From NCBI GenBank assembly GCA_028868515.1, contig JAGWUI010000018.1, forward strand, positions 1 to 51,974: a stretch of 51,974 nucleotides of DNA. The letters run 5' to 3'. The notes beneath the pieces were generated by a model. The model searched no databases. It saw only the letters and a program-made list of their open reading frames with translations, and was not told where the DNA came from. Below, in pieces: positions 42,504 to 51,974 of the stretch; position 1 is the first letter of the stretch; the number at the start of each line of letters is the position of its first letter. The stretch is from Gammaproteobacteria bacterium. GTDB taxonomy: Bacteria; Pseudomonadota; Gammaproteobacteria; Pseudomonadales; Moraxellaceae. Position numbers and translations under genes: made by a program.

Positions 42504-45272
42504 ATGGCAGTCATTCATGTCGATGGTAAGCAATACGATGTTGATGGTGCGGATAATCTGCTCAAAGCGTGTTTGTCGCTGGGCTTAGATATTCCGTATT
42601 TCTGTTGGCATCCTGCACTGGGTTCAGTCGGTGCATGTCGTCAATGCGCGGTGAAGCAATATAACAATGCTGATGATGCCGCAGCAGGTCGTGGTCGTTT
42701 GGTGATGTCATGTATGACACCAAACACCGACAATATGTATATTTCGATTGATGATGCGGAAGCGGTGGCTTTCCGCGCAAGCGTTGTTGAGTGGTTGATG
42801 ACCAATCACCCGCACGATTGTCCAGTGTGTGAAGAAGGTGGTCATTGCCATCTGCAAGATATGACAGTCATGGCAGGTCATGATCGTCGTCGTTATCGTT
42901 TCACCAAACGTACTCATCAAAATCAATACCTTGGTCCATTCATTTCTCATGAAATGAACCGTTGTATTTCTTGCTACCGTTGTGTGCGTTATTACAACGA
43001 TTATGCAGGTGGCAAAGATCTCGGTGTGTTTGGTTCTGCATCAAACGTCTACTTTGGTCGTGCAACTGAAGGTGTCTTAGAAAGCGAATTCTCAGGGAAT
43101 TTGGTTGAAGTCTGCCCAACTGGCGTATTTACCGATAAAACCCATAGCGAGCGCTATAACCGTAAATGGGATATGCAATACGCACCAAGCGTTTGCCAAC
43201 AATGTTCGTCAGGTTGTAACACTTCACCGGGTGAGCGTTATGGCGAAATCCGTCGTATCGAAAACCGTTTTAATGGTTCAGTGAATCAGTATTTCCTCTG
43301 CGATCGTGGTCGTTTTGGTTATGGTTATGTCAATCGTGCAGATCGTCCACGTCAGCCTTTACAGTTAGAAGCAGGTAAACAATCTTCGATTACTGTGGAC
43401 GCCGCACTAGATAACGTGATCGCAAACCTAAAAGGTAAAAAAGTTGTTGGTATTGGTTCGCCACGTGCATCTGTTGAAACCAACTTTGCATTGCGCGAAT
43501 TAGTTGGTAGCGCAAATTTCTCATCAGGTGTATCTCGCGCAGATCAAGCATTACTAGAGAAAGCAGCTGAGATTCTGCAAACCGAAGGGATTTACAACCC
43601 AAATCTGCGTGAAATTGAAGATGCGGATGCGGTGCTGATTTTGGGTGAAGACATTACTCAGACTGCGGCTCGTGTTGCCTTGGCGGTTCGTCAAGCAGCG
43701 AAAACTCGTAGCGAAGAAATGGCGGCGAAACTCAAGACCCAAGAGTGGTTGGCAGAGCCTGTTGCGCGTATTGGTCAGCGTGAACAAAGCCCAATTTATA
43801 TTTTGTCAGTCACCGAAACTAAGCTTGATGAGTTGGCAGAAGGTGGTTGTATCGCGACGCCAAATGACATCGCGCGTTTAGGTTTTGCAGTTGCAGCAAG
43901 TATTGCTGGTCAACCGATTACAGGCATCGCAGATGAAGCGATTGAGTTTGCGCATAGCATTGCAGCATCTTTGAAAGCAGCGAAAAAACCTTTGGTCGTG
44001 ACGGGTACAACATTGCAAGAGCCTGCATTACTTGAAGCAGCAGCGCAAATTGTTCAAAACTTAGGTGACTACTTTGCTGTTCAAAATCAGGCAACTCAAG
44101 CGCAAGCGGGTCATGCAGGGATCAATCTTGTTGTTCCTGAAGTGAACTCAATGGGTTTAGCGTTACTTGCACAGCATGGCGGCGCGTTGCCACTTGAGGA
44201 TTTGGTTGATGCGGAATTTGACGTACTCGTTATTGCTGAAAATGATCTGACACGTCGTCTACCAAAAGCACAGCTTCAAGCGATCTTGGCGAAAGCGCAG
44301 CAAGTCATTGTACTTGATCATCAAGCGACGGATACAGCAGCGCATGCAAACATTGTATTACCAGCAGCAAGTTTTGCAGAAGGTGATGGAACGGTGGTGT
44401 CAGCGGAAGGTCGTGCACAGCGTTATTTCCAAGTGTTTGATGCAACCTATTACGATGCTGCGATCACGATTAAAGATAGCTGGCGCTGGTTGCATGCGAT
44501 CAAATCGGGTTTAAGCAATACTGCGATTGAATGGACTGTGCTGGATGATGTGATCGAAGCGATTGCGCGTTCAATTCCACAGTTAGAATCGATTGTTGAT
44601 GCTGCACCGAATGCAGGCTATCGCGTACATGGTCTGAAAGTGGCGCGTGAACCACGTCGTTATTCAGGTCGTACTTCGATGCAAGCAAAATTGAATGTGC
44701 ATGAAGTACGTCAACCGCAAGATAAAGATTCTGCACTGACCTTCTCGATGGAAGGTTATGTTGGTCCACAAGAAAACAGCTCATTGATTCCATTTGCATG
44801 GGCACCAGGTTGGAACTCACCACAATCTTGGAACAAATTCCAAGACGAAGTCGGTGGTCACTTGAAAGCTGGTGATCCGGGTGTGCGTTTGTTTGATCAA
44901 TTGCGCAAAACTGCAAAACGCAGTTATGTGGCGCCTGATGCAGAAACAGGCACAGGCTATCAATTGCTTCCAGTCGCAAGCCTTTATGCATCAGATGAAA
45001 CCGCAGCGCGTGCGCCAGTCATGCAAGAGCGCATGGGCGATGCGTATTTGACCTTAAGTGTAGAAACTGCTGAACAGTTGCAGTTACAAGACGGTCAAAA
45101 TGTCGTGCTTAAAGTCGGCTCTGATGAAGTCAACATGCCGATTACTGTGAGTGAAAATCTGCCAGTCGGAGTGATTGGTTATCCACTCGGTCAATTGATC
45201 GCGCTTGATTTATCACAAGCTATCGTGATTCAGGCTGCGCCAGTAGCGCAAACCGCAGTAGTAGGGGGTTAA
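42504..45272 (+). CDS. nuoG: NADH-quinone oxidoreductase subunit G
   Basis: Large iron-sulfur subunit, 922 residues. The N-terminal [2Fe-2S] ferredoxin-like part has [17 protein letters not shown]; the His/Cys cluster motif is [17 protein letters not shown]; the next cluster is [17 protein letters not shown] with EVCPTGVF; then [13 protein letters not shown] (extra N7-type cluster). The rest is the molybdopterin-oxidoreductase-like part without its cofactor role. It starts ten bases after the nuoF stop and ends one base before nuoH. Confidence 0.95.
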   Translation: MAVIHVDGKQYDVDGADNLLKACLSLGLDIPYFCWHPALGSVGACRQCAVKQYNNADDAAAGRGRLVMSCMTPNTDNMYISIDDAEAVAFRASVVEWLMTNHPHDCPVCEEGGHCHLQDMTVMAGHDRRRYRFTKRTHQNQYLGPFISHEMNRCISCYRCVRYYNDYAGGKDLGVFGSASNVYFGRATEGVLESEFSGNLVEVCPTGVFTDKTHSERYNRKWDMQYAPSVCQQCSSGCNTSPGERYGEIRRIENRFNGSVNQYFLCDRGRFGYGYVNRADRPRQPLQLEAGKQSSITVDAALDNVIANLKGKKVVGIGSPRASVETNFALRELVGSANFSSGVSRADQALLEKAAEILQTEGIYNPNLREIEDADAVLILGEDITQTAARVALAVRQAAKTRSEEMAAKLKTQEWLAEPVARIGQREQSPIYILSVTETKLDELAEGGCIATPNDIARLGFAVAASIAGQPITGIADEAIEFAHSIAASLKAAKKPLVVTGTTLQEPALLEAAAQIVQNLGDYFAVQNQATQAQAGHAGINLVVPEVNSMGLALLAQHGGALPLEDLVDAEFDVLVIAENDLTRRLPKAQLQAILAKAQQVIVLDHQATDTAAHANIVLPAASFAEGDGTVVSAEGRAQRYFQVFDATYYDAAITIKDSWRWLHAIKSGLSNTAIEWTVLDDVIEAIARSIPQLESIVDAAPNAGYRVHGLKVAREPRRYSGRTSMQAKLNVHEVRQPQDKDSALTFSMEGYVGPQENSSLIPFAWAPGWNSPQSWNKFQDEVGGHLKAGDPGVRLFDQLRKTAKRSYVAPDAETGTGYQLLPVASLYASDETAARAPVMQERMGDAYLTLSVETAEQLQLQDGQNVVLKVGSDEVNMPITVSENLPVGVIGYPLGQLIALDLSQAIVIQAAPVAQTAVVGG

Positions 45273-45273
45273 G

Positions 45274-46314
45274 ATGAGAGTTGATCCAGCACTACCTTCT
45301 ATTTTTGCGAATTCAATGACGCAATCACAATGGGATATCGCCTTTGCGGTTGGACAAGCAGTTGTGATTCTGCTGCTTGTTGTCATTGTTGGTGGTTTTC
45401 TTAGTTTTGTTGAACGCCGTGTTTTGGGTCTATGGCAAGATCGCTATGGTCCGAATCGCGTAGGTCCTTTTGGTCTGTTCCAGATTCTGGCAGACGGTCT
45501 GAAGATGTTTTTTAAAGAAGACTGGACTCCACCGTTTGTTGATAAATTGACCTTCTTCCTTGCGCCTGCGATTGGGATGGGCGCATTAATGCTGTCGATT
45601 TTGATTGTGCCATTTAGTCCAAGTCTGGGCGTGGCTGATCTTAATATCGGGATTCTATTTTTCTTTGGTATGGCGGGTTTAGGCGTTTACGCAGTCATGT
45701 TTGCAGGCTGGTCATCCAATAATAAATTTGCCTTGCTCGGTGGTATTCGTGCTGCTGCTCAGACCGTGAGTTATGAAGTGTTTATGGGCTTATCGCTCAT
45801 GGGCGTTGTAACCATGGTAGGTAGCTTTAATTTGCGTGATATTGTTGAATATCAACAAAATAACCTATGGCTGGTTATTCCACAGTTCTTCGGTTTCCTG
45901 ACTTTCATCATCGCGGGTGTTGCCGTGACTCATCGTAGTCCATTCGATGCGCCAGAAGCGGAGCAGGACATTGGTGCGGGTTATCACACTGAATATTCTG
46001 GTATGAAGTGGGGGATGTTTTTCGTTGGTGAATACATCGGCGTGATCTTGGTTTCCTCATTGATTACTGCATTGTTCTTCGGTGGTTGGTTAGCGCCATT
46101 CAATCTCAATATTCCATTCATTCCACCGCTATTTTGGTTTGTTGGCAAAGTTTTGTTCTTTGTCATGATGTTTATTCTGGTTCGTGCCGCATTACCACGA
46201 CCACGTTTCGACCAAATCATGAGCTTCGGTTGGAAAGTTTGTTTACCGATTACATTATTAAATCTCTTAGGCACAGTGGTTTACGTGTTATGCACGAATC
46301 CACTACATCCTTAA
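45274..46314 (+). CDS. nuoH: NADH-quinone oxidoreductase subunit H
   Basis: Membrane subunit that forms the quinone entry channel at the junction of the two arms. 346 residues with eight hydrophobic helices; conserved [28 protein letters not shown] near residue 50, [26 protein letters not shown] and [20 protein letters not shown]. One base separates it from nuoG. Confidence 0.96.
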   Translation: MRVDPALPSIFANSMTQSQWDIAFAVGQAVVILLLVVIVGGFLSFVERRVLGLWQDRYGPNRVGPFGLFQILADGLKMFFKEDWTPPFVDKLTFFLAPAIGMGALMLSILIVPFSPSLGVADLNIGILFFFGMAGLGVYAVMFAGWSSNNKFALLGGIRAAAQTVSYEVFMGLSLMGVVTMVGSFNLRDIVEYQQNNLWLVIPQFFGFLTFIIAGVAVTHRSPFDAPEAEQDIGAGYHTEYSGMKWGMFFVGEYIGVILVSSLITALFFGGWLAPFNLNIPFIPPLFWFVGKVLFFVMMFILVRAALPRPRFDQIMSFGWKVCLPITLLNLLGTVVYVLCTNPLHP

Positions 46315-46338
46315 ACGCATTGCTCAGGAATGAATAAG

Positions 46339-46887
46339 ATGGCTAATTCTCGTGCAAATCTCCTTTCGGGCGTGTGGTCGCAAATCCGTAGTCTGTTTAT
46401 GGTGTTTAGCCATGCATGGCGCAAACGCGACACCTTAATGTATCCCGAAGTTCCAGTAAATCCGCCGCCGCGTTATCGTGGTCGAATTGTATTGACGCGT
46501 GATCCAGATGGTGAAGAACGCTGTGTCGCATGTAATTTATGTGCGGTTGCGTGTCCAGTGGGTTGTATTTCATTGCAAAAAGCTGAAAAGGACGATGGAC
46601 GCTGGTATCCAGAGTTTTTCCGTATCAACTACAGTCGTTGCATTTTTTGTGGTATGTGTGAAGAAGCATGTCCAACCACTGCAATTCAGCTGACGCCAGA
46701 TTTCGAAATGGCTGAGTTTGATCGTCAAAACCTCGTCTATGAAAAAGAACATCTACTGATTTCAGGCCCAGGTAAATATCACGATTACAACTTCTATCGT
46801 GTTTCTGGTATGGCTCTGAAAGATAAACCAAAAGGTACTGCCCAGAATGAAGCTGCGCCAGTGGATGTACGAGGTTTGATGCCATGA
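46339..46887 (+). CDS. nuoI: NADH-quinone oxidoreductase subunit I
   Basis: Carries clusters N6a and N6b. 182 residues: two ferredoxin motifs [16 protein letters not shown] and [16 protein letters not shown]; very close to E. coli NuoI ([20 protein letters not shown] is nearly identical). An ATG at 46330 touches the AGGA site with no spacer; the one at 46339 has nine bases, so I use the latter. The end overlaps nuoJ by four bases. Confidence 0.96.
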   Translation: MANSRANLLSGVWSQIRSLFMVFSHAWRKRDTLMYPEVPVNPPPRYRGRIVLTRDPDGEERCVACNLCAVACPVGCISLQKAEKDDGRWYPEFFRINYSRCIFCGMCEEACPTTAIQLTPDFEMAEFDRQNLVYEKEHLLISGPGKYHDYNFYRVSGMALKDKPKGTAQNEAAPVDVRGLMP

Positions 46888-47531
46888 TGACAACGATAAT
46901 GAATGCTTGGCCGTTTTATGCGATTGCTTTGATTACGATTTTTACTACGATTCGTACTGTTACGAATACTAATCCAGTTCATGCGCTGCTGAACTTGATT
47001 ATTTCTTTATTATCGATCGCAGGATTATTCTTCTGCTTAGGCGCACCGTTCGCGGCAGCGTTAGAAGTTATTGTGTATGCAGGCGCGATTTTGGTGCTGT
47101 TCGTGTTTGTGGTGATGATGCTCAATCTTGGAAAAGCGACGGTTGCACAAGAAAAGCGTTGGTTTAGTGCTGAGACATGGGCATGGCCTTCAGGCTTAGC
47201 TTTTTTACTTGGCTTAGCAATTGTATGGCTGTTGGGTAGCGGTGAGTATTCAGCACAAGCTGCTGTTGCAGGCACTCAAACTGTAGATGCCAAAGTGGTC
47301 GGGATTGCATTGTTTGGCCCTTATTTGTTACTTGTCGAGTTAGCCTCTTTGCTACTGCTTGCAGCTTTGGTCGCTGCATATCACTTGGGTCGTAATACCG
47401 ACGGTTTCAATGATCCAATCGAGATTCGTAACCTTGCAGCTGAAACTGCTGAGAAAATCAAGCTCAGTCAAGCCGCACACGAAGCCGAAAAAATCGCACA
47501 ACAACAATCGCAAAAAGGAGCATCGAAATGA
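46884..47531 (+). CDS. nuoJ: NADH-quinone oxidoreductase subunit J
   Basis: Membrane subunit with five hydrophobic helices, 215 residues, slightly longer than E. coli (184). Motifs: [53 protein letters not shown]. The C-terminal 40 residues are soluble and Glu/Gln/Lys-rich ([18 protein letters not shown]). Overlaps nuoK by four bases. Confidence 0.95.
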   Translation: MMTTIMNAWPFYAIALITIFTTIRTVTNTNPVHALLNLIISLLSIAGLFFCLGAPFAAALEVIVYAGAILVLFVFVVMMLNLGKATVAQEKRWFSAETWAWPSGLAFLLGLAIVWLLGSGEYSAQAAVAGTQTVDAKVVGIALFGPYLLLVELASLLLLAALVAAYHLGRNTDGFNDPIEIRNLAAETAEKIKLSQAAHEAEKIAQQQSQKGASK

Positions 47532-47833
47532 TTATCCCTGTACAGCATGGTTTGATCCTTGCTGCGATCCTATTTGCGCTTGGTTTTTATGGTGTGATGG
47601 CGCGTCGCAATCTGATGTTCATTCTGATGAGTATTGAAGTCATGATGAATGCCGCTGCGCTGGCTTTTGTGGTTGCGGGTTCACGCTGGGTTCAGCCCGA
47701 TGGACAAGTCATGTTTATTTTGATTCTGACTTTAGCCGCAGCAGAGGCGAGTATTGGGCTTGCGATTTTGTTGCAGTTTTATCGTCGATTCCAACATTTG
47801 GATATTGATGCAGCCAGTGAGATGCACGGATGA
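47528..47833 (+). CDS. nuoK: NADH-quinone oxidoreductase subunit K
   Basis: 101-residue membrane subunit with three helices and conserved membrane Glu residues ([35 protein letters not shown]). Exactly the family length. Overlaps both nuoJ and nuoL by four bases. Confidence 0.96.
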   Translation: MIIPVQHGLILAAILFALGFYGVMARRNLMFILMSIEVMMNAAALAFVVAGSRWVQPDGQVMFILILTLAAAEASIGLAILLQFYRRFQHLDIDAASEMHG

Positions 47834-49713
47834 GCCAGTCAATGATTTCTCTTTTACCTTTGACCTTTATTCTGCCATTTCTTGGTTTTTTAATCCTCGC
47901 GACTGTGCGTGATCGTTTGTCTGAAAATATGGCAGCGATTATCGGTGTCGGGAATATGGCTGTATCGGCGTTGGTCGCCTTATTAGCAGGTCAAGAGTTT
48001 TTGCAACAACAAGCCGCTGCAGGTCATGCGGTTGCTGTGCACCAAGTATTATGGACTTGGATGCAAGTGGGTAGTTTTGCACCTGCATTTGGACTACATC
48101 TGGATGGTTTGTCTCTCACGATGACAGGCATCATTACAGGTATTGGTTTTCTGATTCATTTATTTGCGTCATGGTACATGCGTGGCGATGCAACTTATGC
48201 ACGATTCTTTTCGTACATGAATTTGTTCGTTGCCAGCATGTTGCTGCTCGTACTGGGTGATAACCTTGTTCTGTTGTATTTGGGCTGGGAAGGTGTTGGT
48301 ATTTGTTCATACTTGCTGATTGGTTATTACTACAGCGATTTGGCAAATGGTCGTGCTGCGATTAAAGCGTTTACCGTAACTCGTGTCGGTGATGTGTTTT
48401 TAGCACTCGGCATGTTCATGATCTTTAAAGAGTTGGGTACGCTGAATATTCAAGAAATATTGCATCGTGCACCTGAGCTGCTTGCAAGTGGCAATATTCA
48501 ACTGATTGCGCTACTGATTCTTGGTGGTGCGATGGGTAAATCAGCACAGATTCCGCTGCATACTTGGTTGGCTGACGCGATGGCGGGTCCAACACCAGTT
48601 TCTGCGTTGATCCATGCTGCGACGATGGTGACTGCGGGTGTGTATTTGATTGCACGCTTACATCCAATTTTCTTAGAAGCGCCAAATGTTCTTGATTTCG
48701 TAGGTCAAGTTGGTGCTGCGGGTGTGTTGATTTCTGGATTCTCTGCACTGGCACAAACAGATATCAAACGTGTATTGGCTTATTCGACCATGGGTCAGAT
48801 TGGCTACATGTTTTTGGCGTTGGGCGTGGGTGCGTGGCAGGCTTCGATTTTCCATCTCATGGCACATGCGTTCTTTAAAGCGCTTTTGTTCCTGTCATCA
48901 GGTGCAGTGATTTTGGCATGTCATCACGAACAAAACATTTTCAAAATGGGCGGACTGTGGAAAAAGATTCCATTTGTCTATGCTTGTTTCTTAGTGGGCG
49001 GTGGGGCACTGGTTGCATTGCCATTCGTCACCGTTGGTTTCTATTCGAAAGATCCAATTCTCTGGCAAGCATGGGCTTCTGGACATCATGGTGTGTTCTG
49101 GGCAGGACTGTTCGGTGCATTCTTAACTTCGGTTTACACGTTCCGTTTGATTTTGATTGTGTTCCATGGTCAAGAGAATGGTCATTCAGAACCGATTAAA
49201 GGCGTTACCTACTGGTTGCCATTATCAATCCTGTTAGTGCTATCTACATTTGTCGGCTCAATGATTCATCCACCACTGGCGGGTGTATTGCCTGATTTTA
49301 AAGCGTTAGTAGCGTTTGAAAATGATGAACACTTTGTTGAAATCATTTCGATTGCAACAGCATTGGGTGGTTTGTTGGTTGGTTTCTTCTTATTCTCAGG
49401 CCAACGTACATTGGTCAAGAAATTCAATCAAACCCGTATTGGTGCTGGATTGGGTTATTGCATGTATAACGCTTTTGGATTTGATGCATTGTTTGATCGT
49501 CTCTTTACGCGTCCATTCTTTGCGATTGCACGCTTAGTCAAAGCGGATCCAGTGGATAAGTTTTGGAGTATTGTACCTGCGATTGTACGCGGCGGTAATG
49601 CGTGGAGTACGCAAGGTCAAAAAGGTCAACTACGCGGATATCTAGCAAGTACGGCTTTTGGTGCGGTAATTCTACTGTTTGCATTGTTGGCAATTCAGGT
49701 GATGGGGAAATAA
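47830..49713 (+). CDS. nuoL: NADH-quinone oxidoreductase subunit L
   Basis: Antiporter-like proton-pumping subunit, the most distal in the membrane arm; 627 residues, about 14-16 helices. Motifs: [77 protein letters not shown]. The C-terminal part includes the lateral helix segment ([18 protein letters not shown]). Confidence 0.96.
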   Translation: MSQSMISLLPLTFILPFLGFLILATVRDRLSENMAAIIGVGNMAVSALVALLAGQEFLQQQAAAGHAVAVHQVLWTWMQVGSFAPAFGLHLDGLSLTMTGIITGIGFLIHLFASWYMRGDATYARFFSYMNLFVASMLLLVLGDNLVLLYLGWEGVGICSYLLIGYYYSDLANGRAAIKAFTVTRVGDVFLALGMFMIFKELGTLNIQEILHRAPELLASGNIQLIALLILGGAMGKSAQIPLHTWLADAMAGPTPVSALIHAATMVTAGVYLIARLHPIFLEAPNVLDFVGQVGAAGVLISGFSALAQTDIKRVLAYSTMGQIGYMFLALGVGAWQASIFHLMAHAFFKALLFLSSGAVILACHHEQNIFKMGGLWKKIPFVYACFLVGGGALVALPFVTVGFYSKDPILWQAWASGHHGVFWAGLFGAFLTSVYTFRLILIVFHGQENGHSEPIKGVTYWLPLSILLVLSTFVGSMIHPPLAGVLPDFKALVAFENDEHFVEIISIATALGGLLVGFFLFSGQRTLVKKFNQTRIGAGLGYCMYNAFGFDALFDRLFTRPFFAIARLVKADPVDKFWSIVPAIVRGGNAWSTQGQKGQLRGYLASTAFGAVILLFALLAIQVMGK

Positions 49714-49714
49714 G

Positions 49715-51367
49715 ATGTTAGAACTTCAAAATAACCTGATTTTGCCGTTATTGATATTGATTCCATTCATTGCAGGTTTTCTGTGCTGGATTGGTGAAAA
49801 GGTTTCGATTCGTGTGCCACGCTGGATTGCACTGTTCGGAATGTTGTTGACATTGTTTTTAACCATCCAACTTTGGATGAATGGAAACTATGGTGCTTCT
49901 GCACAGACTTTGGCACCTATCGGCGCGCCACCAGTTTGGCAAGCACAATTTTTTATGCCGTGGATTCCTCAACTGGGCATTAGTATTCATTTAGCGTTAG
50001 ATGGTCTGTCACTCATGATGGTGGCATTGACCGCGCTATTGGGTGTACTTGCTGTAGGCTGTTCATGGGGTGAGATTCAGAAGCATGTTGGATTCTTCCA
50101 TCTCAATCTCCTGTGGAGTTTGGGTGGTGTGATCGGCGTGTTTCTTGCGATCGATATGTTCCTGTTCTTCTTCTTTTGGGAGATGATGCTGGTTCCGATC
50201 TACTTCCTGATTGCACTGTGGGGACATGCGGGATCAAATGGTCGCAGTCGTGTTTATGCGGCAACTAAATTCTTTATTTATACTCAAGCATCGGGTCTGA
50301 TCATGTTGGTCGGTATTCTGGCTTTGGTGCTGATCCGTTATCAACAGACACACCATGTGAGCTTTGATTACATGGTTCTACTCGGTACACAGTTTCCACC
50401 GGGTTTTGAATATGGTGTGATGCTGACTTTCTTTATCGCATTTGCGGTGAAGTTACCGATTGTGCCATTGCATGGCTGGTTGCCTGATGCGCATGCGCAA
50501 GCACCAACAGCGGGTTCAGTTGACTTGGCTGGTATTTTGATTAAGACAGCAGCGTATGGTTTATTACGTTTCGTGTTGCCATTATTCCCACATGCTTCAG
50601 CAGAATTTGCGCCGATTGCGATTACCTTAGGTTTGATCGGTGTGTTTTATGGTGCATGGGTTGCATTCATTCAAACAGATATTAAACGTTTGGTTGCTTA
50701 TACCAGTGTGTCGCACATGGGTTTTATCCTGTTAGCACTGTATGCAGGTAACTTGATGACGATGCAGGGCGTCATGGTACAGATGCTGGCACATGGCTTG
50801 TCTTCTGCAGCACTGTTTATCATGTGTGGTCAGATCTATGAGCGTTTACATACCCGTGATATGCGTTTAATGGGCGGAATTTGGGGAAGAGCGCGTTATT
50901 TGCCTGTTTTCCTGATGTTCTTCAGTGCGGCTTTGTTAGGTATTCCTGGTTCAGGTAACTTTATCGGTGAATTCCTGATTCTGTTGGGTGCATTTGCGCA
51001 GTTCCCTTGGTATGTGGTGTTAGCGACAGCGAGCTTAGTGCTTGCAGGTCTATACGCACTTTATATGATTCATCAAACCTTATTTGGTCATGCACATGGC
51101 GATGACAGTCATGAGGTTGGTCATGGGCACGATACTCATGCAGATTCACATGCTTCCTCGGCAAAATCGACTTTCGCAATTGCAGACTTAAATGTACGTG
51201 AATTGTCTTTGTTGATCACGATGGCAGCAGGTTTAGTGTGGTTAGGTTTCTATCCACAAACTGTGTTAGATACTTCTGCTCAAACTATGCAATGGATTAG
51301 CAATGCGTACCATACGCCGCTTTTTCCAGCACTTCCTACTTTAACAACAGGCGCGGGAGTTCACTAA
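49715..51367 (+). CDS. nuoM: NADH-quinone oxidoreductase subunit M
   Basis: Antiporter-like proton-pumping subunit, 550 residues (509 in E. coli). Conserved FFFWEMMLVPIYFLIALWG, VPLHGWLPDAHAQAPTAGSVDLAGILIKTAAYGLLRF, FIQTDIKRLVAYTSVSHMGFI and GNFIGEFLILLG. A His/Asp-rich insert (about residues 459-483; GHAHGDDSHEVGHGHDTHAD) lies between two C-terminal helices and is absent from the E. coli protein as I recall it. Starts one base after nuoL. Confidence 0.96.
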   Translation: MLELQNNLILPLLILIPFIAGFLCWIGEKVSIRVPRWIALFGMLLTLFLTIQLWMNGNYGASAQTLAPIGAPPVWQAQFFMPWIPQLGISIHLALDGLSLMMVALTALLGVLAVGCSWGEIQKHVGFFHLNLLWSLGGVIGVFLAIDMFLFFFFWEMMLVPIYFLIALWGHAGSNGRSRVYAATKFFIYTQASGLIMLVGILALVLIRYQQTHHVSFDYMVLLGTQFPPGFEYGVMLTFFIAFAVKLPIVPLHGWLPDAHAQAPTAGSVDLAGILIKTAAYGLLRFVLPLFPHASAEFAPIAITLGLIGVFYGAWVAFIQTDIKRLVAYTSVSHMGFILLALYAGNLMTMQGVMVQMLAHGLSSAALFIMCGQIYERLHTRDMRLMGGIWGRARYLPVFLMFFSAALLGIPGSGNFIGEFLILLGAFAQFPWYVVLATASLVLAGLYALYMIHQTLFGHAHGDDSHEVGHGHDTHADSHASSAKSTFAIADLNVRELSLLITMAAGLVWLGFYPQTVLDTSAQTMQWISNAYHTPLFPALPTLTTGAGVH

Positions 51368-51370
51368 GCC

Positions 51371-51974
51371 ATGATGAATGAACTCAATTTGGTTAGTTTT
51401 CTACCGCTGACACCTGTATTAATTGCGAGCTTGACCTCGGTTGTGGTGATGCTACTCATTTCGATGAAGCGTCATCATAATCTGAGTGCAACTGTGACTG
51501 TGTTGGGGTTAAATGCAGCTTTAGGTTGGATCGTTTGGTATTTTCTCAACGGCTCACCTTCATCGGTCATGGGTTTATTCATGGTTGATGGGTTCTCGTT
51601 GTTTTATATGGCATTGATTCTGATTGCTGGTTTGGCATGTTGTACTTTGGCACATGCGTATATCCATGATTATCGTGATAATAAAGAAGAATTGTATATT
51701 CTGCTTTTGATTTCGATTGCTGGCGGTATGCTGTTGGTTGCTGCACAAAATATGACATCATTTTTCATTGGTTTGGAGCTGTTATCTGTTCCGACTTATG
51801 GATTGTTGGCCTATACCCATGAGCGCAACAAATCATTAGAGTCAGGCATCAAATATATGGTGCTGTCAGCGACAGCTTCGGCATCGATCTTGATGGGGAT
51901 GGCATTCCTGTACGCATTCAGTGGTACGTTAGACTTCCATCGCCTCGGTCAAGTGCTTGTCACGACCTTGCATG
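51371..51974 (+). CDS. nuoN: NADH-quinone oxidoreductase subunit N, 3' end cut by window
   Basis: The first 201 codons of the last antiporter-like subunit, cut by the window. Start at ATG 51371, with a second ATG directly after. The translation begins MMNELNLVSFLPLTPVLIA and contains hydrophobic helices and conserved MTSFFIGLELLSVPTYGLLAY and SLESGIKYMVLSATASASILMG, matching NuoN. The nuo operon therefore ends beyond the right edge. Confidence 0.94.
   Translation, partial: MMNELNLVSFLPLTPVLIASLTSVVVMLLISMKRHHNLSATVTVLGLNAALGWIVWYFLNGSPSSVMGLFMVDGFSLFYMALILIAGLACCTLAHAYIHDYRDNKEELYILLLISIAGGMLLVAAQNMTSFFIGLELLSVPTYGLLAYTHERNKSLESGIKYMVLSATASASILMGMAFLYAFSGTLDFHRLGQVLVTTLH

Noticed and set aside
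44308-44991. Open frames on both strands inside nuoG (68 and 163 codons)
   Set aside because: Shadows of the strongly coding nuoG frame; no start context or family similarity.

Overview
The window reads as chromosomal DNA of a gammaproteobacterium, most likely of the family Moraxellaceae (Acinetobacter or a close relative). The reasons are the fused nuoCD gene, the complete mlaFEDCB set, the M13 peptidase, PtsP and DmdC-like dehydrogenase types, and the way housekeeping genes are shuffled into short operons. The genus is inferred from gene content and was not tested by any search. There are no tRNA, rRNA, CRISPR, integrase or transposase genes.

Layout. Positions 1-3483 hold ptsP (its 5' end is cut by the window), a HAD phosphatase and a secreted DUF4124 protein. 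Positions 3527-4324 hold an AT-rich orphan gene that looks acquired. Next come pta and ackA, separated by a 92-bp palindromic repeat (4411-7924), then a secreted M13 metallopeptidase, a glutathione S-transferase and an alpha/beta hydrolase (8060-12063). Positions 12115-14443 are an accessory patch: an LRAT-type hydrolase divergent from a membrane-tailed XRE regulator, a phage-associated 'MGxDIH' protein, and an SRPBCC protein next to a 39-bp fragment copied from the neighbouring acyl-CoA dehydrogenase gene. A DmdC-like acyl-CoA dehydrogenase follows. The minus-strand run ribA / O-antigen-ligase-like / hemF / aroE (20653 to 16719) mixes riboflavin, glycan, haem and shikimate functions.

Positions 21047-28923 on the plus strand carry dxs, suhB, a membrane protein with a degenerate GGDEF domain, two tiny lipoproteins each with its own terminator, recG and comF. 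On the minus strand, mlaF-E-D-C-B (32397 to 29084) encodes the inner-membrane and periplasmic parts of the phospholipid transport system that maintains outer-membrane lipid asymmetry. It is followed by a small membrane-anchored protein, a DEAD-box RNA helicase with an Arg/Asp/Asn/Gly-rich tail and a long leader, and a secreted MORN-repeat protein.

From 37247 to the right edge is the respiratory complex I operon nuoA-B-CD-E-F-G-H-I-J-K-L-M-N (nuoN cut by the window). It has a structured leader, a stem-loop between nuoB and nuoCD, and two unusual protein features: a helical Ala/Lys/Glu-rich extension at the NuoF N-terminus and a His/Asp-rich insert near the NuoM C-terminus.

Most of the window is ordinary core genome. 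The best leads for something less described are the LRAT/XRE divergent pair, the orphan AT-rich gene, the degenerate GGDEF membrane protein, the intergenic palindrome families and the structured nuo leader. I found no clear multi-gene undescribed system.
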